Origin: Peptostreptococcaceae bacterium VA2
Lineage (GTDB): Bacteria > Bacillota > Clostridia > Peptostreptococcales > Peptostreptococcaceae
Assembly (NCBI GenBank): GCA_000686145.1
Contig: JMMB01000007.1
Location: 2,294,001-2,358,000, forward strand
Direction: 5' to 3'
DNA length: 64,000 nt
This document shows, piece after piece, positions 35,213 through 45,121 of this stretch (its first letter is position 1; each line of letters opens with the position of its first letter). The position numbers and the translations under genes were made by a program. The notes under the pieces are model-generated. The model saw only the letters and a program-made list of their open reading frames with translations, did not search any database and was not told where the DNA came from.

Positions 35213-35397
35213 AAATAATCCCTCCCTATGCTTAAAACTGATTTATTTTTATATAACTGGGGCCTAATAAAAAAGCATTATTATATTACTAATTTCACAT
35301 AAGATATAATTATCCTTTTTATTAATATTTTTTTATTAAAATGAATTATATTTATATTTTTCGCAAACAAATATAGAATTGTCAGATATTTTCAAAT

Positions 35398-35427
35398 AAA
35401 AAAGCTTAGAATTTCCTAAGCTTTTTT
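35398..35427. terminator. Terminator after the DEAD-box helicase
   Basis: AAAAAAGCTTAG / CTAAGCTTTTTT, a perfect 12-bp stem with a 6-nt loop, A/T runs on both sides. Confidence 0.88.
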
Positions 35428-35452
35428 ATTTTATATATTTTTTAATAATAAC

Positions 35453-36910
35453 TTATTGATTTTGATTATCTCTTTTTATTTTTACAGGTTTCTTTTTTAT
35501 ATTTATGTCTTTATATTTTTTTAATAATGCTTCTCCCTTATGATTTAATATATCTACATAAGAACATAAATCTTGAACTTCTATAACTCCAATATCTTTG
35601 CTTTCTATTCCATCTAAATTGCTTATCGCTCCAACTATATCTAAATTTCTTATCTTTTTCCTTTTTCCACAGTTTAAGTATATTCTAGTAATTTCACTAT
35701 GTACTTTTTTAGGAACGCTTTTAACTCTTTTATCTTTTAAAAGCTTTTTTTGTCTTTCTTCAAATATAATTTTTCCTTCTTTAGCTTTTTCTTCTCTTAT
35801 ATCACTTAGTTCTTTTATTTCATATCCAATATAATCTTGTATTTCATTTATATATTTTTCATCTTTATTATTTATCATAGTTATAGCTTTTCCAAACTTA
35901 TCTTTTCTTCCTGTTCTACCTATTCTGTGTATATAGTTTTCTTTATCTCTTGGAACATCATAGTTTATTACTAAAGAAATATCATCTATATGAATACCTC
36001 TAGATGCTACATCACTACTGACTAATATATTAAATTTAAATTCTTTAAAATCTTTTATTGCATATATACGTTTTTCTTGCGACATATCACCATGAATTTC
36101 TTTTACTAAAAATTTATCTTTTTTCATTTGATTGTAAAGCTTGCTAACTCTTTCCCTTGTATTTAAAAATATCATAAGTGATTTTGGATTTTCAGAGTAT
36201 ATTAACTTTTTTAACATATCGTATTTATCCTTTGCTTCAACTTTTACATAACTTTCATCTATTTGTTTTTTATTTATTTCTTCGTGATTTTCTATTTCTA
36301 TCATACTTGGATTGTTCATATATTTTTGACTTACATATTGTATATCTTTATCTATTGTAGCTGAAAATAGTCCTATCGTTTTTTTACTTGGTGAGCTTTC
36401 AAATATTATATCTATTTGTTCTATAAACCCTTTGTTTAACATTTTATCTGCTTCATCTATTATCAAATAATTTATGTTTTGTATATTAATGGTTTGCCTT
36501 TGTATATGGTCTATTATTCTACCTGGTGTTGCTACTACTACATGTACTCTTTGCTTTAAACTTGATATTTGTTCTTTTATTGGTTGTCTTCCAAATATAG
36601 CACTACATCTTATTTTTTTTAATCTTCCTATGCTAGATATTTCCTCTTTAACTTGAAGAGCTAGCTCTCTAGTTGGGACTACTATAAGTGCTTGTATATT
36701 TGTATTCTCTATATCTATATTTTCACATATTGGAATTGCAAAACTTGCAGTTTTACCACTTCCTGTTTTTGACTTAACTATTATATCTTCTTTATTTATA
36801 AGCTTTGGTATTACTTTTTCTTGTACCTTTGAAGGATTTTTATATTCCAAGTTGTTTAATGCTTTTATTATATTTTTATTTAATTTAAAATCAGTAAATT
36901 TATTGTTCAT
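35453..36910 (-). CDS. DEAD-box RNA helicase with DbpA-type RNA-binding tail
   Basis: A 485-residue helicase. Q motif near the N-terminus (FTDFKLNKNIIKAL), motif I SKTGSGKT, Ia PTRELA, Ib TPGRI, II DEAD, III SAT, and the C-terminal VI HRIGRTGR. Residues about 405-475 (TRIYLNCGKRKKIRNLDIVGA, DIGVIEVQD) form the DbpA RNA-binding domain, which in DbpA/YxiN recognises 23S rRNA hairpin 92. It probably acts in large-subunit assembly. AAGGAG-like ribosome site AGGAGCAAAAG precedes the ATG. Confidence 0.9.
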   Translation of the reverse strand: MNNKFTDFKLNKNIIKALNNLEYKNPSKVQEKVIPKLINKEDIIVKSKTGSGKTASFAIPICENIDIENTNIQALIVVPTRELALQVKEEISSIGRLKKIRCSAIFGRQPIKEQISSLKQRVHVVVATPGRIIDHIQRQTINIQNINYLIIDEADKMLNKGFIEQIDIIFESSPSKKTIGLFSATIDKDIQYVSQKYMNNPSMIEIENHEEINKKQIDESYVKVEAKDKYDMLKKLIYSENPKSLMIFLNTRERVSKLYNQMKKDKFLVKEIHGDMSQEKRIYAIKDFKEFKFNILVSSDVASRGIHIDDISLVINYDVPRDKENYIHRIGRTGRKDKFGKAITMINNKDEKYINEIQDYIGYEIKELSDIREEKAKEGKIIFEERQKKLLKDKRVKSVPKKVHSEITRIYLNCGKRKKIRNLDIVGAISNLDGIESKDIGVIEVQDLCSYVDILNHKGEALLKKYKDINIKKKPVKIKRDNQNQ

Positions 36911-36999
36911 CTTTTGCTCCTTATTTTTTCATATGTAACTATCCATTATAGCATAAAAATATATTTAATATTATTTTAACAGGTTCACTATATTATTTA

Positions 37000-37638
37000 T
37001 CATATAATCACTACGTTTCTTTTCATATTATTTTTATTATCTATTTCAAATCCATATTTTATATATAACCGTTTTAAGTTTTTTTCACTTATTACATTTT
37101 TATTTGCTAGCATTTTACCTTCTATTTTTTTTATATCTTTTAAATTATAACTTCTAATTTTTTTATTTATCTCACTTATAATATAATCTAATTTTTTAAG
37201 CAAAATCCCTCCATAGCCTTTGTTAGATTTTATCGATGTAAAATCATCTATATATAATACTGAATTTTCTTTTCTTTCATAATATGTACAATCCATATAT
37301 GTATAATTTGTATCTCCAGTTATTATATTTATTTTTATTGGTATTCCAACACTTATCTCTTGTATATCTATAGTAACTACTATATAAAACATCTTATTCT
37401 CTTTGTTTTCTACATCAAATATAGTTATTATATTTTCTTTGTTATTTATATATTTTTTAATTTTTTTTGATAACTTAACATAATAATTGTACTCTTCTAT
37501 CAAAATTTCATCTTTAAATTTTATTTTTTTTATATTTTCGTATTTTATTTTTTTTAACTTATTATTTCTTATAGCTTTTATATTTTTATCCACAAGATTG
37601 TTTTTTATCTCATTTATTTTTATATCTAGACTAATCAT
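37000..37638 (-). CDS. GNAT-like N-acetyltransferase domain protein, hypothetical
   Basis: A 212-residue Lys/Ile-rich protein. The C-terminal half carries GNAT-like features: a beta strand SVLYIDDFTSI, the acetyl-CoA loop SNKGYGGILLKKLDYII, and the closing LKRLYIKYGFEID...MKRN. The first ~75 residues are charged and not recognised. The fold call is moderate, the substrate unknown. Its ribosome site GGGGG (37643-37647) is locked in a 25-bp hairpin upstream, so translation is probably controlled. Confidence 0.55.
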   Translation of the reverse strand: MISLDIKINEIKNNLVDKNIKAIRNNKLKKIKYENIKKIKFKDEILIEEYNYYVKLSKKIKKYINNKENIITIFDVENKENKMFYIVVTIDIQEISVGIPIKINIITGDTNYTYMDCTYYERKENSVLYIDDFTSIKSNKGYGGILLKKLDYIISEINKKIRSYNLKDIKKIEGKMLANKNVISEKNLKRLYIKYGFEIDNKNNMKRNVVII

Positions 37639-37641
37639 AAT

Positions 37642-37717
37642 ACCCCCATATAAGATTATAAAAAGTTTATTTTTGAAAATATCTACATGAATACTTTTTA
37701 TAATTTTATATGGGGGG
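37642..37717 (-). promoter_or_regulatory. Long hairpin sequestering the ribosome site of the GNAT-like gene
   Basis: Arms 37642-37666 and 37692-37717 are near-perfect inverted repeats of about 25 bp (one G-U pair, one extra C), with a 25-nt loop. In the minus-strand RNA, CCCCCC of the 5' arm pairs with the GGGGG ribosome site that lies 5 bases before the ATG at 37638. There is no U-tract, so it is not a standard terminator. Confidence 0.65.
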
Positions 37718-37746
37718 TTTTAATTTTTTATGATAATTATTTAATT

Positions 37747-38652
37747 TTATTTTATACTTTGAGCTTCATTATCTATCAGTTGTAAATTATACTGTTGTAT
37801 TAATTGTATTAACTTTTTAGAATATATTTTTTCTCCGTTGTCATCCATTAGTGTACTATATCCTGCTTCTTGCAATGCATTAGCTTGAACTTTATATGTG
37901 TTAGCCTCAAAAACACCATTTTCTTTATATCTCTTATTTTCATATAAAAACTTTGCATGGTCATAAATTGACTGATTTTTATCTTCATATTTTCTAAATT
38001 TATCATTTATTATTGTATTTGAGAACTCACTAGTTTCTAATGTTACATATTGACCTGTCCAAGACTTGTCTGCTTTTATTCCAAATAAATTATTGTATTT
38101 ACTTGCTAAATCTGAATTTCCCCATCCTGTTTCAAGTATTGCTTGAGCTATTGTTATTGATGGTAAAATTTCATATTTTTTATAATTTTTTATAGCACCT
38201 TCTTTTATGCTGTTTATAAACTTCATGTACTTAGTGTCTGATTTTAACTTACTAGGTCTAATACCATAGTATTTTAAATCTTCAACATAGTCGTGTACTC
38301 TTTTCTTTTCTCTCTTACTAAAATCTAATTCTTCAACTACATTGTCTAAAGAGTTTAGTTTATAAGTTTTATTTTCTTTTTTTATAAACATATTTGCCAC
38401 TTCTTTTATCTTTGACTCACTTACATTTTTAAATTCATTTTTCTCAATTACACCAATTACCGACGCTACATACTTCCAATTAACTTGAACCTTATTTCCA
38501 CTTATTTGGTCAGAATAGTTTATATAATCATCTACGTTTATTTCTACTTTATTTATCTCCTGTAATGACTTTAACTTTATTGCATAATATCCACCGATTA
38601 CCGAGACTGCTGCTACTATTATTAATATTATTATTATCTTTTTATTTTTCAT
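37747..38652 (-). CDS. Membrane-anchored GH73 endo-beta-N-acetylglucosaminidase
   Basis: A 301-residue protein with an N-terminal membrane anchor (residues 4-24). The catalytic domain covers about 130-295: SITIAQAILETGWGNS with the proposed catalytic Glu, LFGIKADKSWTGQ, FRKYEDKNQSIYDHAKFL and the aromatic end. It should hydrolyse peptidoglycan glycan strands from the outer face. Ribosome site AAAGGGAG precedes the ATG. It lies upstream of the GNAT-like gene on the same strand with only the long hairpin between. Confidence 0.9.
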   Translation of the reverse strand: MKNKKIIIILIIVAAVSVIGGYYAIKLKSLQEINKVEINVDDYINYSDQISGNKVQVNWKYVASVIGVIEKNEFKNVSESKIKEVANMFIKKENKTYKLNSLDNVVEELDFSKREKKRVHDYVEDLKYYGIRPSKLKSDTKYMKFINSIKEGAIKNYKKYEILPSITIAQAILETGWGNSDLASKYNNLFGIKADKSWTGQYVTLETSEFSNTIINDKFRKYEDKNQSIYDHAKFLYENKRYKENGVFEANTYKVQANALQEAGYSTLMDDNGEKIYSKKLIQLIQQYNLQLIDNEAQSIK

Positions 38653-38846
38653 ATTTAAATTCTCCCTTTGATGTTTTCACCTCTTCTATTATACAACAAT
38701 AATATGTCAAATATTATTACAAAATAGATTTTTATGTCTCATTTTATGTTTTTAACAATTATTTTTTTTTAATATACCTAAATTTTACTACTAGTTTGTT
38801 ACATAATTGTTACGTTATTTTTGCATTTCAATTATTTTCTAAAAAT

Positions 38847-38886
38847 AATAAAAGCATGCTCTTATATATTAGAGCATGCTTTTATT
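38847..38886. terminator. Bidirectional terminator
   Basis: AATAAAAGCATGCTCT and its exact complement form a 16-bp stem with an 8-nt loop, a few bases past the stop of the broken glycosidase. Between it and the GH73 start (38653-38846) I see only AT-rich sequence that should hold the GH73 promoter. Confidence 0.9.
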
Positions 38887-38889
38887 GCT

Positions 38890-40312
38890 TTATGGTTTAT
38901 ACACTATTTTATTATTTTCATCATATATTATAAGTGATTTTGCTTTTATTGTATCTTCTTTATATTTGAAATTATTATTTGAAAAATTAGCAACTACAGT
39001 CAAATTTTTCCCGAATGTACTACTTTGAACTAATCTGTCTTTTGATAAAACTTTAAAGCTTGTCATTGGCTCTTTTATTGCATTTTTATTAAAATCTGAC
39101 CATACCTTATTATGAGATATTATTTTATCTTTATACTTATTCCACTCGTTTTTATCAATATAGTACATAGGTGGTGTATTATATAAAATTTCACTCATCA
39201 TTCTATTTTCAACTTCATCCTTTATTTTAAAAGTTCCCCATAACCATTGATATGAAGTTATAACTGAATCATTATAAACTAATCTAAATAGTGGTATAGA
39301 GTAAGTTTCATCTATAAATATTTTTTTATATAATTCTTTTACTGGAACTACTTTAGAAAAAACTTCTGGAACTCCACTTTAATTTTCTGCCTGTGCCTTG
39401 GAATCCTTGTAGTTTTTCACCTTTTTCATTCTCTATTGTAGCATTTTCATATAAAGACTTATCTTCAAATTTAGCTGTACTCTACTTTTCTTCACCTGGT
39501 TTGTGTATAGAATGGTATGAGTCATATGGTCCTACTAAATATCCATACTTCTGAGCATTATCAACAAGCGTTGGTGACACATATCCAGCTTCTATATAAT
39601 CAAACCCTATCCATGCATTTTCTATATCTGATTTTTTCATATCATATAATACATCTACAGTATTAGTTTTAGCCCAATTTTGTGTTGGTGTCGTTGAGTC
39701 TTTTAATTGTGACTTTAATAACATTTTATTTAATTCTATCAGTTCTACTTTATTTAAATTATCAATCCCTTTTTTTATTAATTTATCAATATAATCTTGA
39801 GTCTTCATAGTATCAAATACTTATGCAGCTTGTTTTCCATCTTCTATTTTTGTATTTAATAATTCTTTTATCCAATTTCCTAAGTTGCTCGGTATATTAT
39901 TTTTCAATGACTTCCATTTAATATTATCCTCTGCAATTATTGATTTATCCCAAAAATATATATGAGGAGCACCATAAAGTTTTTCAATATTTTTATTATC
40001 CTTAGCTTTTTCTTTTTTTATACTAATATCTATGTTTTCTTTTGGATAACTCCATGAAACCTCTTTCTCATATTTTTTTAGATTTGATACTTCTCTTTCT
40101 TGTATTGGATTAGACACAGTTTCTTTTTTACCATTTACCATTACATTTACTTCAAAATTTTTAGGATTTACATCAAATGTAAAGTCTAAATTGTTAACTT
40201 GATTTTCTTGTAATTCTTTATTTACTACATTTTTGTTATTACACCCAGAAAGTGTACTTCCTATAAGTATTAAACTCATAATTACCGATATTTTTTTTCT
40301 CATTTTCTTCAT
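38890..40312 (-). pseudogene. Broken lipoprotein glycosidase (GH101/GH129-like)
   Basis: Three open fragments form one protein. It starts at 40312 with a lipoprotein signal (lipobox LSGC). A TAA at 39821-39823 interrupts GKQAA / VFDTMKTQDY in frame; a TAG at 39482-39484 interrupts HKPGEEK / STAKFEDKSL in frame; and near 39380 a frameshift joins GFQGTGRKLK to SGVPEVFSKVV. The rest (IPLFRLVYNDSVITSYQW) runs to 38890. Motifs such as FDYIEAGYVSP, GPYDSYHSIH and PLFRLVYNDSV recall alpha-N-acetylgalactosaminidase-type families from memory; the family call is tentative. Three separate lesions argue against a sequencing error. Confidence 0.8.
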
Positions 40313-40504
40313 CTCTAAAACAACTTTAACTTATTAATGTTACATATGTGTTACATCAATAGGTTAAAATATATCTATACTTTTATAGTGAATTTATGTT
40401 AAAATTAAATTATACGAAACATTATACAAACAAATCATTTTTTAATGTATATTCTAAGAAAACCATATCTAACTACAAAATTCAACATAAGGAGGGCTTA
40501 TTAT

Positions 40505-41929
40505 TTGACTAGCTTAATGATTACATGTGCATTAGTTCTACTCATATGCATAACCTCGAGTAAAATTTTATACAAATTCGGAATTCCAATTCTTTTAATT
40601 TTTATAGTCTTAGGAATGTTATCTGGATCTGATGGTATTATCGGAATATATTTTGACGACTACGAACTAACAAGTCAATTATGTTCTATTGGACTAATTT
40701 TCATAATGTTTTATGGAGGATTTGGTACTAGTTGGGAAATGGCTAAACCTATTGCTATTCCATCTATACTTCTATCAACATTAGGTGTTGTGATAACCGC
40801 CGGCTTAACAGGTTTCTTTTGTTTTAAAGTATTTAACACAAGTTTATTAGAAGGATTGCTTATAGGGTCTATAGTTGCTTCTACAGATGCTGCATCAGTA
40901 TTCGCTATACTACGTTCTCAAAAACTAAACTTAAAGGGCTCACTTGCTTCAATATTAGAAATAGAAAGTGGAAGTAATGACCCGTTTGCTTATATGCTAA
41001 CTGTAATTATATTAGGACTAATGGGAAATAAAGGGTATGATACAATAATCCCTATGTTATTAAACCAAGTTATAGTAGGAATTATATGTGCAGTTTTATT
41101 AGCTAAACTTACTATTTATTTATTAAGACGCGTTCATTTCGAAATAGACGGATTTTACCCTATATTCGTTATGGCAATAGCAGTATTATCTTATGCCTTA
41201 AGTGAGCATTTTGGTGGTAACGGATATCTTTCTGTATATATGGCAGGTCTTATAATAGGTAACAGTAAAATTCCTCATAAAAAGAGCATGTTTCAATTCT
41301 TTGATGGAATATCATGGATTATGCAAATCATGTTGTTCTTCATACTAGGGTTATTGTCATTCCCATCTAAATTACCATCTATAATATTAGAAGGTTTCGC
41401 TATATCTATGTTTATGATTTTCATAGCAAGACCAATTGCAACTTTTAGTATATTAAGTTGGTTTAAGACACCTTTAAAAGAAAAAGTATTTGTATCTTGG
41501 GTAGGTCTTAGAGGTGCAGCTTCAATAGTATTTGCAATATATGCAGTTACTTACGGTGTACCTATTGAAAGTGATATCTTCCATATAGTATTCTTTGTTG
41601 CTTTATTCTCTGTTGGAATCCAAGGTACACTACTACCTTTTGTTGCTAAAAAACTCGATTTAATAGATGATGAATCTCAAGTATTAAAAACATTTAATGA
41701 CTATAGAGAAGATACAAGTACAAAGTTAACAGAAGTAACTATTAATAATAATAGCAAGATTGCAAATAAATCCATAATGGATTCTAATATACCTAAAGAT
41801 TTACTTATCGTAATGATAAAACGTAAAGGAGAGGTATTAATTCCAAATGGATCTACTAACATTCTTCCTCAAGATATATTAGTTATAACAGGAAATGATT
41901 TCGACGGATTAAATGATTTAAATAAATAA
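40505..41929 (+). CDS. CPA1-family cation/proton antiporter with TrkA-C domain (NhaP2-like)
   Basis: A 474-residue protein: about twelve helices over residues 1-385, with the ion-binding region IVASTDAASVFAILRSQ and EIESGSNDPFAYML (the Asn-Asp pair of helix 5), and a C-terminal RCK_C/TrkA-C domain (about 400-474, NKSIMDSNIPKDLLIVMIKR). It exchanges K+ or Na+ for protons. The frame opens 20 codons earlier, but the TTG at 40505 lies nine bases after AGGAGG and begins the first helix, so it is taken as start. Confidence 0.88.
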   Translation: MTSLMITCALVLLICITSSKILYKFGIPILLIFIVLGMLSGSDGIIGIYFDDYELTSQLCSIGLIFIMFYGGFGTSWEMAKPIAIPSILLSTLGVVITAGLTGFFCFKVFNTSLLEGLLIGSIVASTDAASVFAILRSQKLNLKGSLASILEIESGSNDPFAYMLTVIILGLMGNKGYDTIIPMLLNQVIVGIICAVLLAKLTIYLLRRVHFEIDGFYPIFVMAIAVLSYALSEHFGGNGYLSVYMAGLIIGNSKIPHKKSMFQFFDGISWIMQIMLFFILGLLSFPSKLPSIILEGFAISMFMIFIARPIATFSILSWFKTPLKEKVFVSWVGLRGAASIVFAIYAVTYGVPIESDIFHIVFFVALFSVGIQGTLLPFVAKKLDLIDDESQVLKTFNDYREDTSTKLTEVTINNNSKIANKSIMDSNIPKDLLIVMIKRKGEVLIPNGSTNILPQDILVITGNDFDGLNDLNK

Positions 41930-41963
41930 TAAGTTTTAAAATATCAGAATTTATTTTTCCAAT

Positions 41964-41998
41964 AAAAAAGATTTACTTTTTATTAGTAAATCTTTTTT
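41964..41998 (+). terminator. Terminator after the antiporter
   Basis: AAAAAAGATTTACT and its complement, a 14-bp perfect stem with a 7-nt loop and a T-run. Confidence 0.88.
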
Positions 41999-42043
41999 AT
42001 CTTCTTTAAATTTATCACTACTCTGTTACATAAATATTACATT

Positions 42044-42142
42044 TTATAAACTATCAAATACAATAAAGAACTCTATCTTTTTATCATAAACTTCAACACC
42101 ATATTCAACATTATGTGCTTCTAATATTTCTTTTATTGTATT
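42044..42142 (-). pseudogene. Short C-terminal gene remnant
   Basis: The minus strand has 32 sense codons (NTIKEILEAHNVEYGVEVYD..., ending FDSL and TAA at 42044) with normal protein-like composition but no start codon and a stop just upstream. It looks like the tail of a lost gene; the family is not recognised. It lies beyond the terminator of the next gene, so it may not be transcribed. Confidence 0.3.
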
Positions 42143-42184
42143 AAAAAGGCTGTATTAACTTTAATTAGTCAACCAGCCTTTTTA
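42142..42184 (-). terminator. Terminator after the 66-residue gene
   Basis: TAAAAAGGCTG / CAGCCTTTTTA, an 11-bp stem with a 21-nt loop directly after the stop codon; T-run on the minus strand. Confidence 0.75.
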
Positions 42185-42385
42185 CTATTTTTCAATATAT
42201 TCAAGTATAATTTTTTGATTTTCTTTTAATACTATTTCTTCTTTTTTAGAAGTTATTCCAGCTCTTGTTATTTTAACTTCAGCTACAAACGGCTGACTTC
42301 CTTCTACCATTTCTAACAACTCATAAGCTTTTTTACGACCTATTTTTGATGCTAAATCTTTTATTAACCCCATTTTTTTTAGCAT
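42185..42385 (-). CDS. Small hypothetical protein
   Basis: A 66-residue basic protein (GLIKDLASKIGRKKAYELLEMVE, then two short strands and EENQK-like end) that I do not recognise. It has GGGAG eight bases before the ATG and its own terminator, so it is probably real. The first half is amphipathic helix, the second beta. Cytoplasmic; no signal or membrane segment. Confidence 0.55.
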   Translation of the reverse strand: MLKKMGLIKDLASKIGRKKAYELLEMVEGSQPFVAEVKITRAGITSKKEEIVLKENQKIILEYIEK

Positions 42386-42483
42386 TTTTATTTCTCCCTT
42401 TTTACTAATTTTATTTAATTGTTAAGTTTAATAAATAATATTAATCTCTTTTATCTATATATTATAATTAAAAATATCAAAAA

Positions 42484-42516
42484 AGAACAGAGTGATTTTT
42501 TTAATCGCCCTGTTCT
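42484..42516 (-). terminator. Terminator of the O-acylation operon
   Basis: AGAACAGAGTGATT pairs with AATCGCCCTGTTCT (two G-U type pairs), 5-nt loop, followed by a U-run on the minus strand. Confidence 0.82.
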
Positions 42517-42530
42517 AATAGAGTTTAATT

Positions 42531-43706
42531 TTATATATTATTTAAAACTGCTGATAATGATGTATCTGAGAAAAATGTATTAGCATTATATAAATAAAGT
42601 ATGTCCGTTATTTTTTCTTTATTTATTAGTTTTTCTATATCTTCATAAAAATATCTAGGATCAATCATAACTATTTCACTAAAGTAAGGAGTTAAAAATT
42701 GAACAAAACTATTTGCATAAGAATCTTTTATTAAAAGCAATTTTTTCTCACTTTTTGATGTAGTATTTATCTTAACTAGTGGATGATTTCCTTCTAAGAA
42801 TACTTCATACTTATCTTTACCTTGTAATTTTTTACTGTCATATATAGATGGTGATTTTTTCTTTTCTTCTACATAATTAACTACTACTTCATCTTTTTTA
42901 TTTTTTGGAAGATAAACATTTACTATATCTGAATCTTTAGATGCAAATCCACTTTTAGAATATAACGTTCCATGAAAATCATTAGTTACTGGCTCTATAT
43001 TATAATTATTACCTTTAATATCTAACTTCATTGATTTAGCACTTTCTAAAAATCCATAATATGCTCCTAATGTTGTCCAGTGATGATCTGTTTTATAATA
43101 TATATACTCATCCTTGTGGTCGCTAAGAGCCTTATAGCCATCCACGAAGTTTATTTTAGCATTTAAAGATTTGTTTAAATCATCTAAGTATTTTTTTTGA
43201 TTTACAACTGGCGCAAACTTCGGAAGCTTATCATTTAATATACTAATTGCATTAGGTGCTATAAGCATATACTGATTTATTTCCTTATACTTTTTAGAAA
43301 AAGCATTTATAGCTTTTATATTTTCATTCAAATATTTTTCATCCGGGCGTTTAAAATCTTCTATAAGATATCCATCATCACATATATATACTCCATTATT
43401 CTCATTTTTACCAAGCATTTTATCTATATGCGACTTTACATTTATAAAAAAGTCTCTTCCTATAAATTGGTCTACTTTATATTTTTCATATTTTGTGCTA
43501 AATCTACCTTCTAATAATCTTTCAATTGTAAATTTAGGTTTTTTAGCTAGCATTCTATTTTCAGATTGTGAAAATTCCTTATCCTTAATTATAGCATTTA
43601 AAATAACCATACCAAACGTGAATACTAAAAATAACAATGTTAAAATTTTAAAATACTTATTTTTTATTATCTTTTTTCTATACATTTTATTTTTATATCT
43701 TTTCAT
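42531..43706 (-). CDS. DHHW-family protein (AlgJ/AlgX-like acyl-transfer partner)
   Basis: A 391-residue protein with an N-terminal membrane anchor (about 14-34) and an SGNH-like external domain. The signature YYKTDHHWTTLGAYYGF (DHHW family) is seen, as is LLLIKDSYANSF, the Asp-Ser pair of this fold. These proteins pair with MBOAT acyltransferases to move acetyl groups to surface polysaccharides. The ATG at 43706 follows AGGAGG; the open frame upstream to 43754 lies inside the MBOAT gene and is not used. Confidence 0.85.
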   Translation of the reverse strand: MKRYKNKMYRKKIIKNKYFKILTLLFLVFTFGMVILNAIIKDKEFSQSENRMLAKKPKFTIERLLEGRFSTKYEKYKVDQFIGRDFFINVKSHIDKMLGKNENNGVYICDDGYLIEDFKRPDEKYLNENIKAINAFSKKYKEINQYMLIAPNAISILNDKLPKFAPVVNQKKYLDDLNKSLNAKINFVDGYKALSDHKDEYIYYKTDHHWTTLGAYYGFLESAKSMKLDIKGNNYNIEPVTNDFHGTLYSKSGFASKDSDIVNVYLPKNKKDEVVVNYVEEKKKSPSIYDSKKLQGKDKYEVFLEGNHPLVKINTTSKSEKKLLLIKDSYANSFVQFLTPYFSEIVMIDPRYFYEDIEKLINKEKITDILYLYNANTFFSDTSLSAVLNNI

Positions 43707-43716
43707 AATAATCCTC

Positions 43717-45117
43717 CTAGAATCTAAAGTATAAGAAAGGATTATAGGTAGCATTTACTAAGTACGCAGTAGCTACAAATAAAATAATTGCATTTATAGC
43801 TAACCCAAGTATTCTTCCCCATTTTTTCTTGTATACTATTTTTTTATATACTATATTAACCAAAGGAGTTGAACATAATATTATAGGAATTAAAATTATT
43901 ATATTAGTATATAAATAGTATATAAATGTAGTGTCTATAAATTTATTTCCATTTAATCCAAACATCGTTTTTATATACTCTAACCCATTTACCATACTAT
44001 CGTTTGCAAAGAATACCCAACCTATCATGACAAGTATCATAGTGTATGCATGCCTTATAATAGATGGAATGTTTTCTAGAATATTTTTTAAGAATACTTT
44101 TTCTATAAAAAGTATTGCTCCATAATATAGACCCCATACTATAAAGTTCCAGCTAGATCCATGCCATAATCCTGTTAAAAACCAAACTATAAATAAATTT
44201 CTAACTTGACTTGGCACAGAACATCTATTTCCACCTAATGGTATATATACATATTCTCTAAACCAACTACCAAGACTTATATGCCATCTTCGCCAGAACT
44301 CTGTAACACTCTTTGATACATAAGGGTAGTTAAAGTTCTCTATAAATTCAAAACCAAACATCTTTCCAAGGCCTATTGCCATATCGCTATATCCACTAAA
44401 ATCAAAGTATATTTGAAGAGTATAAGCTATTATACCCAACCATGAAGTTAAAATTGATATAGAGTTTACGTCTAGTGCTTGAATGCTTGTAAATAGCATA
44501 CCTATGTTATTAGCAAATAATACTTTTTTTCCTAAACCTTGTATAAATCGCTCTGCACCTTCTCCAAACTTATTTATGCTTTCTTTTCTATTATCTATTT
44601 GATAGTCAACATCAGAGTACCTAACTATAGGCCCTGCAACAAGTTGTGGGAACATTGATACATAAAGTGAAAATGATACAATACTTCTTTGTACCTTTAC
44701 CTTATTTAAATATACATCTGCTATATAAGACAAAGTCTGGAATGTATAAAAAGATATTCCTATAGGTAATGATAATTGTGAATACGATATATTTAAAGAA
44801 AATAAAGTATTTATATTTTCAATCACAAATCCATAATATTTAAAGAATCCTAATATTCCCAAATTAACTACTATAGTTAGTATAAATATCATTTTAGACA
44901 CATTATATCCTCTATACCTATCTATAATTAATCCCATGAAAAAATCAAATAAAGTTGTAAATATCATTAAAAACACATACACAGGCTCTCCCCATGCATA
45001 GAATACTAAACTTATAACAAGTAACACTAAATTTCTAATACCTCTAGGAGCTATATAATATAGCATTAGTGTTATAGGTAAAAAAGTAAACATGAAAATT
45101 ATACTACTAAAAACCAC
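43717..45117 (-). CDS. MBOAT-family O-acyltransferase (AlgI/PatA/DltB type)
   Basis: A 466-residue polytopic protein with about eleven helices. The catalytic His is in FLTGLWHGSSWNFIVWGLYYG, and EFWRRWHISLGSWFREYVYIPLGG is the other MBOAT signature. It passes an acyl group across the membrane to a surface glycan. I place the start at the GTG (45117, VFSSIIFMF) four bases after the stop of the DUF4358 gene, because the family begins with this motif. Confidence 0.9.
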   Translation of the reverse strand: MVFSSIIFMFTFLPITLMLYYIAPRGIRNLVLLVISLVFYAWGEPVYVFLMIFTTLFDFFMGLIIDRYRGYNVSKMIFILTIVVNLGILGFFKYYGFVIENINTLFSLNISYSQLSLPIGISFYTFQTLSYIADVYLNKVKVQRSIVSFSLYVSMFPQLVAGPIVRYSDVDYQIDNRKESINKFGEGAERFIQGLGKKVLFANNIGMLFTSIQALDVNSISILTSWLGIIAYTLQIYFDFSGYSDMAIGLGKMFGFEFIENFNYPYVSKSVTEFWRRWHISLGSWFREYVYIPLGGNRCSVPSQVRNLFIVWFLTGLWHGSSWNFIVWGLYYGAILFIEKVFLKNILENIPSIIRHAYTMILVMIGWVFFANDSMVNGLEYIKTMFGLNGNKFIDTTFIYYLYTNIIILIPIILCSTPLVNIVYKKIVYKKKWGRILGLAINAIILFVATAYLVNATYNPFLYFRF

Positions 45118-45121
45118 ATCT

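Noticed and set aside
37675-37690. ATG-TAG minimal reading frame in the loop of the long hairpin
   Set aside because: It has no ribosome site in front of it and is too short to judge; likely chance in AT-rich DNA.
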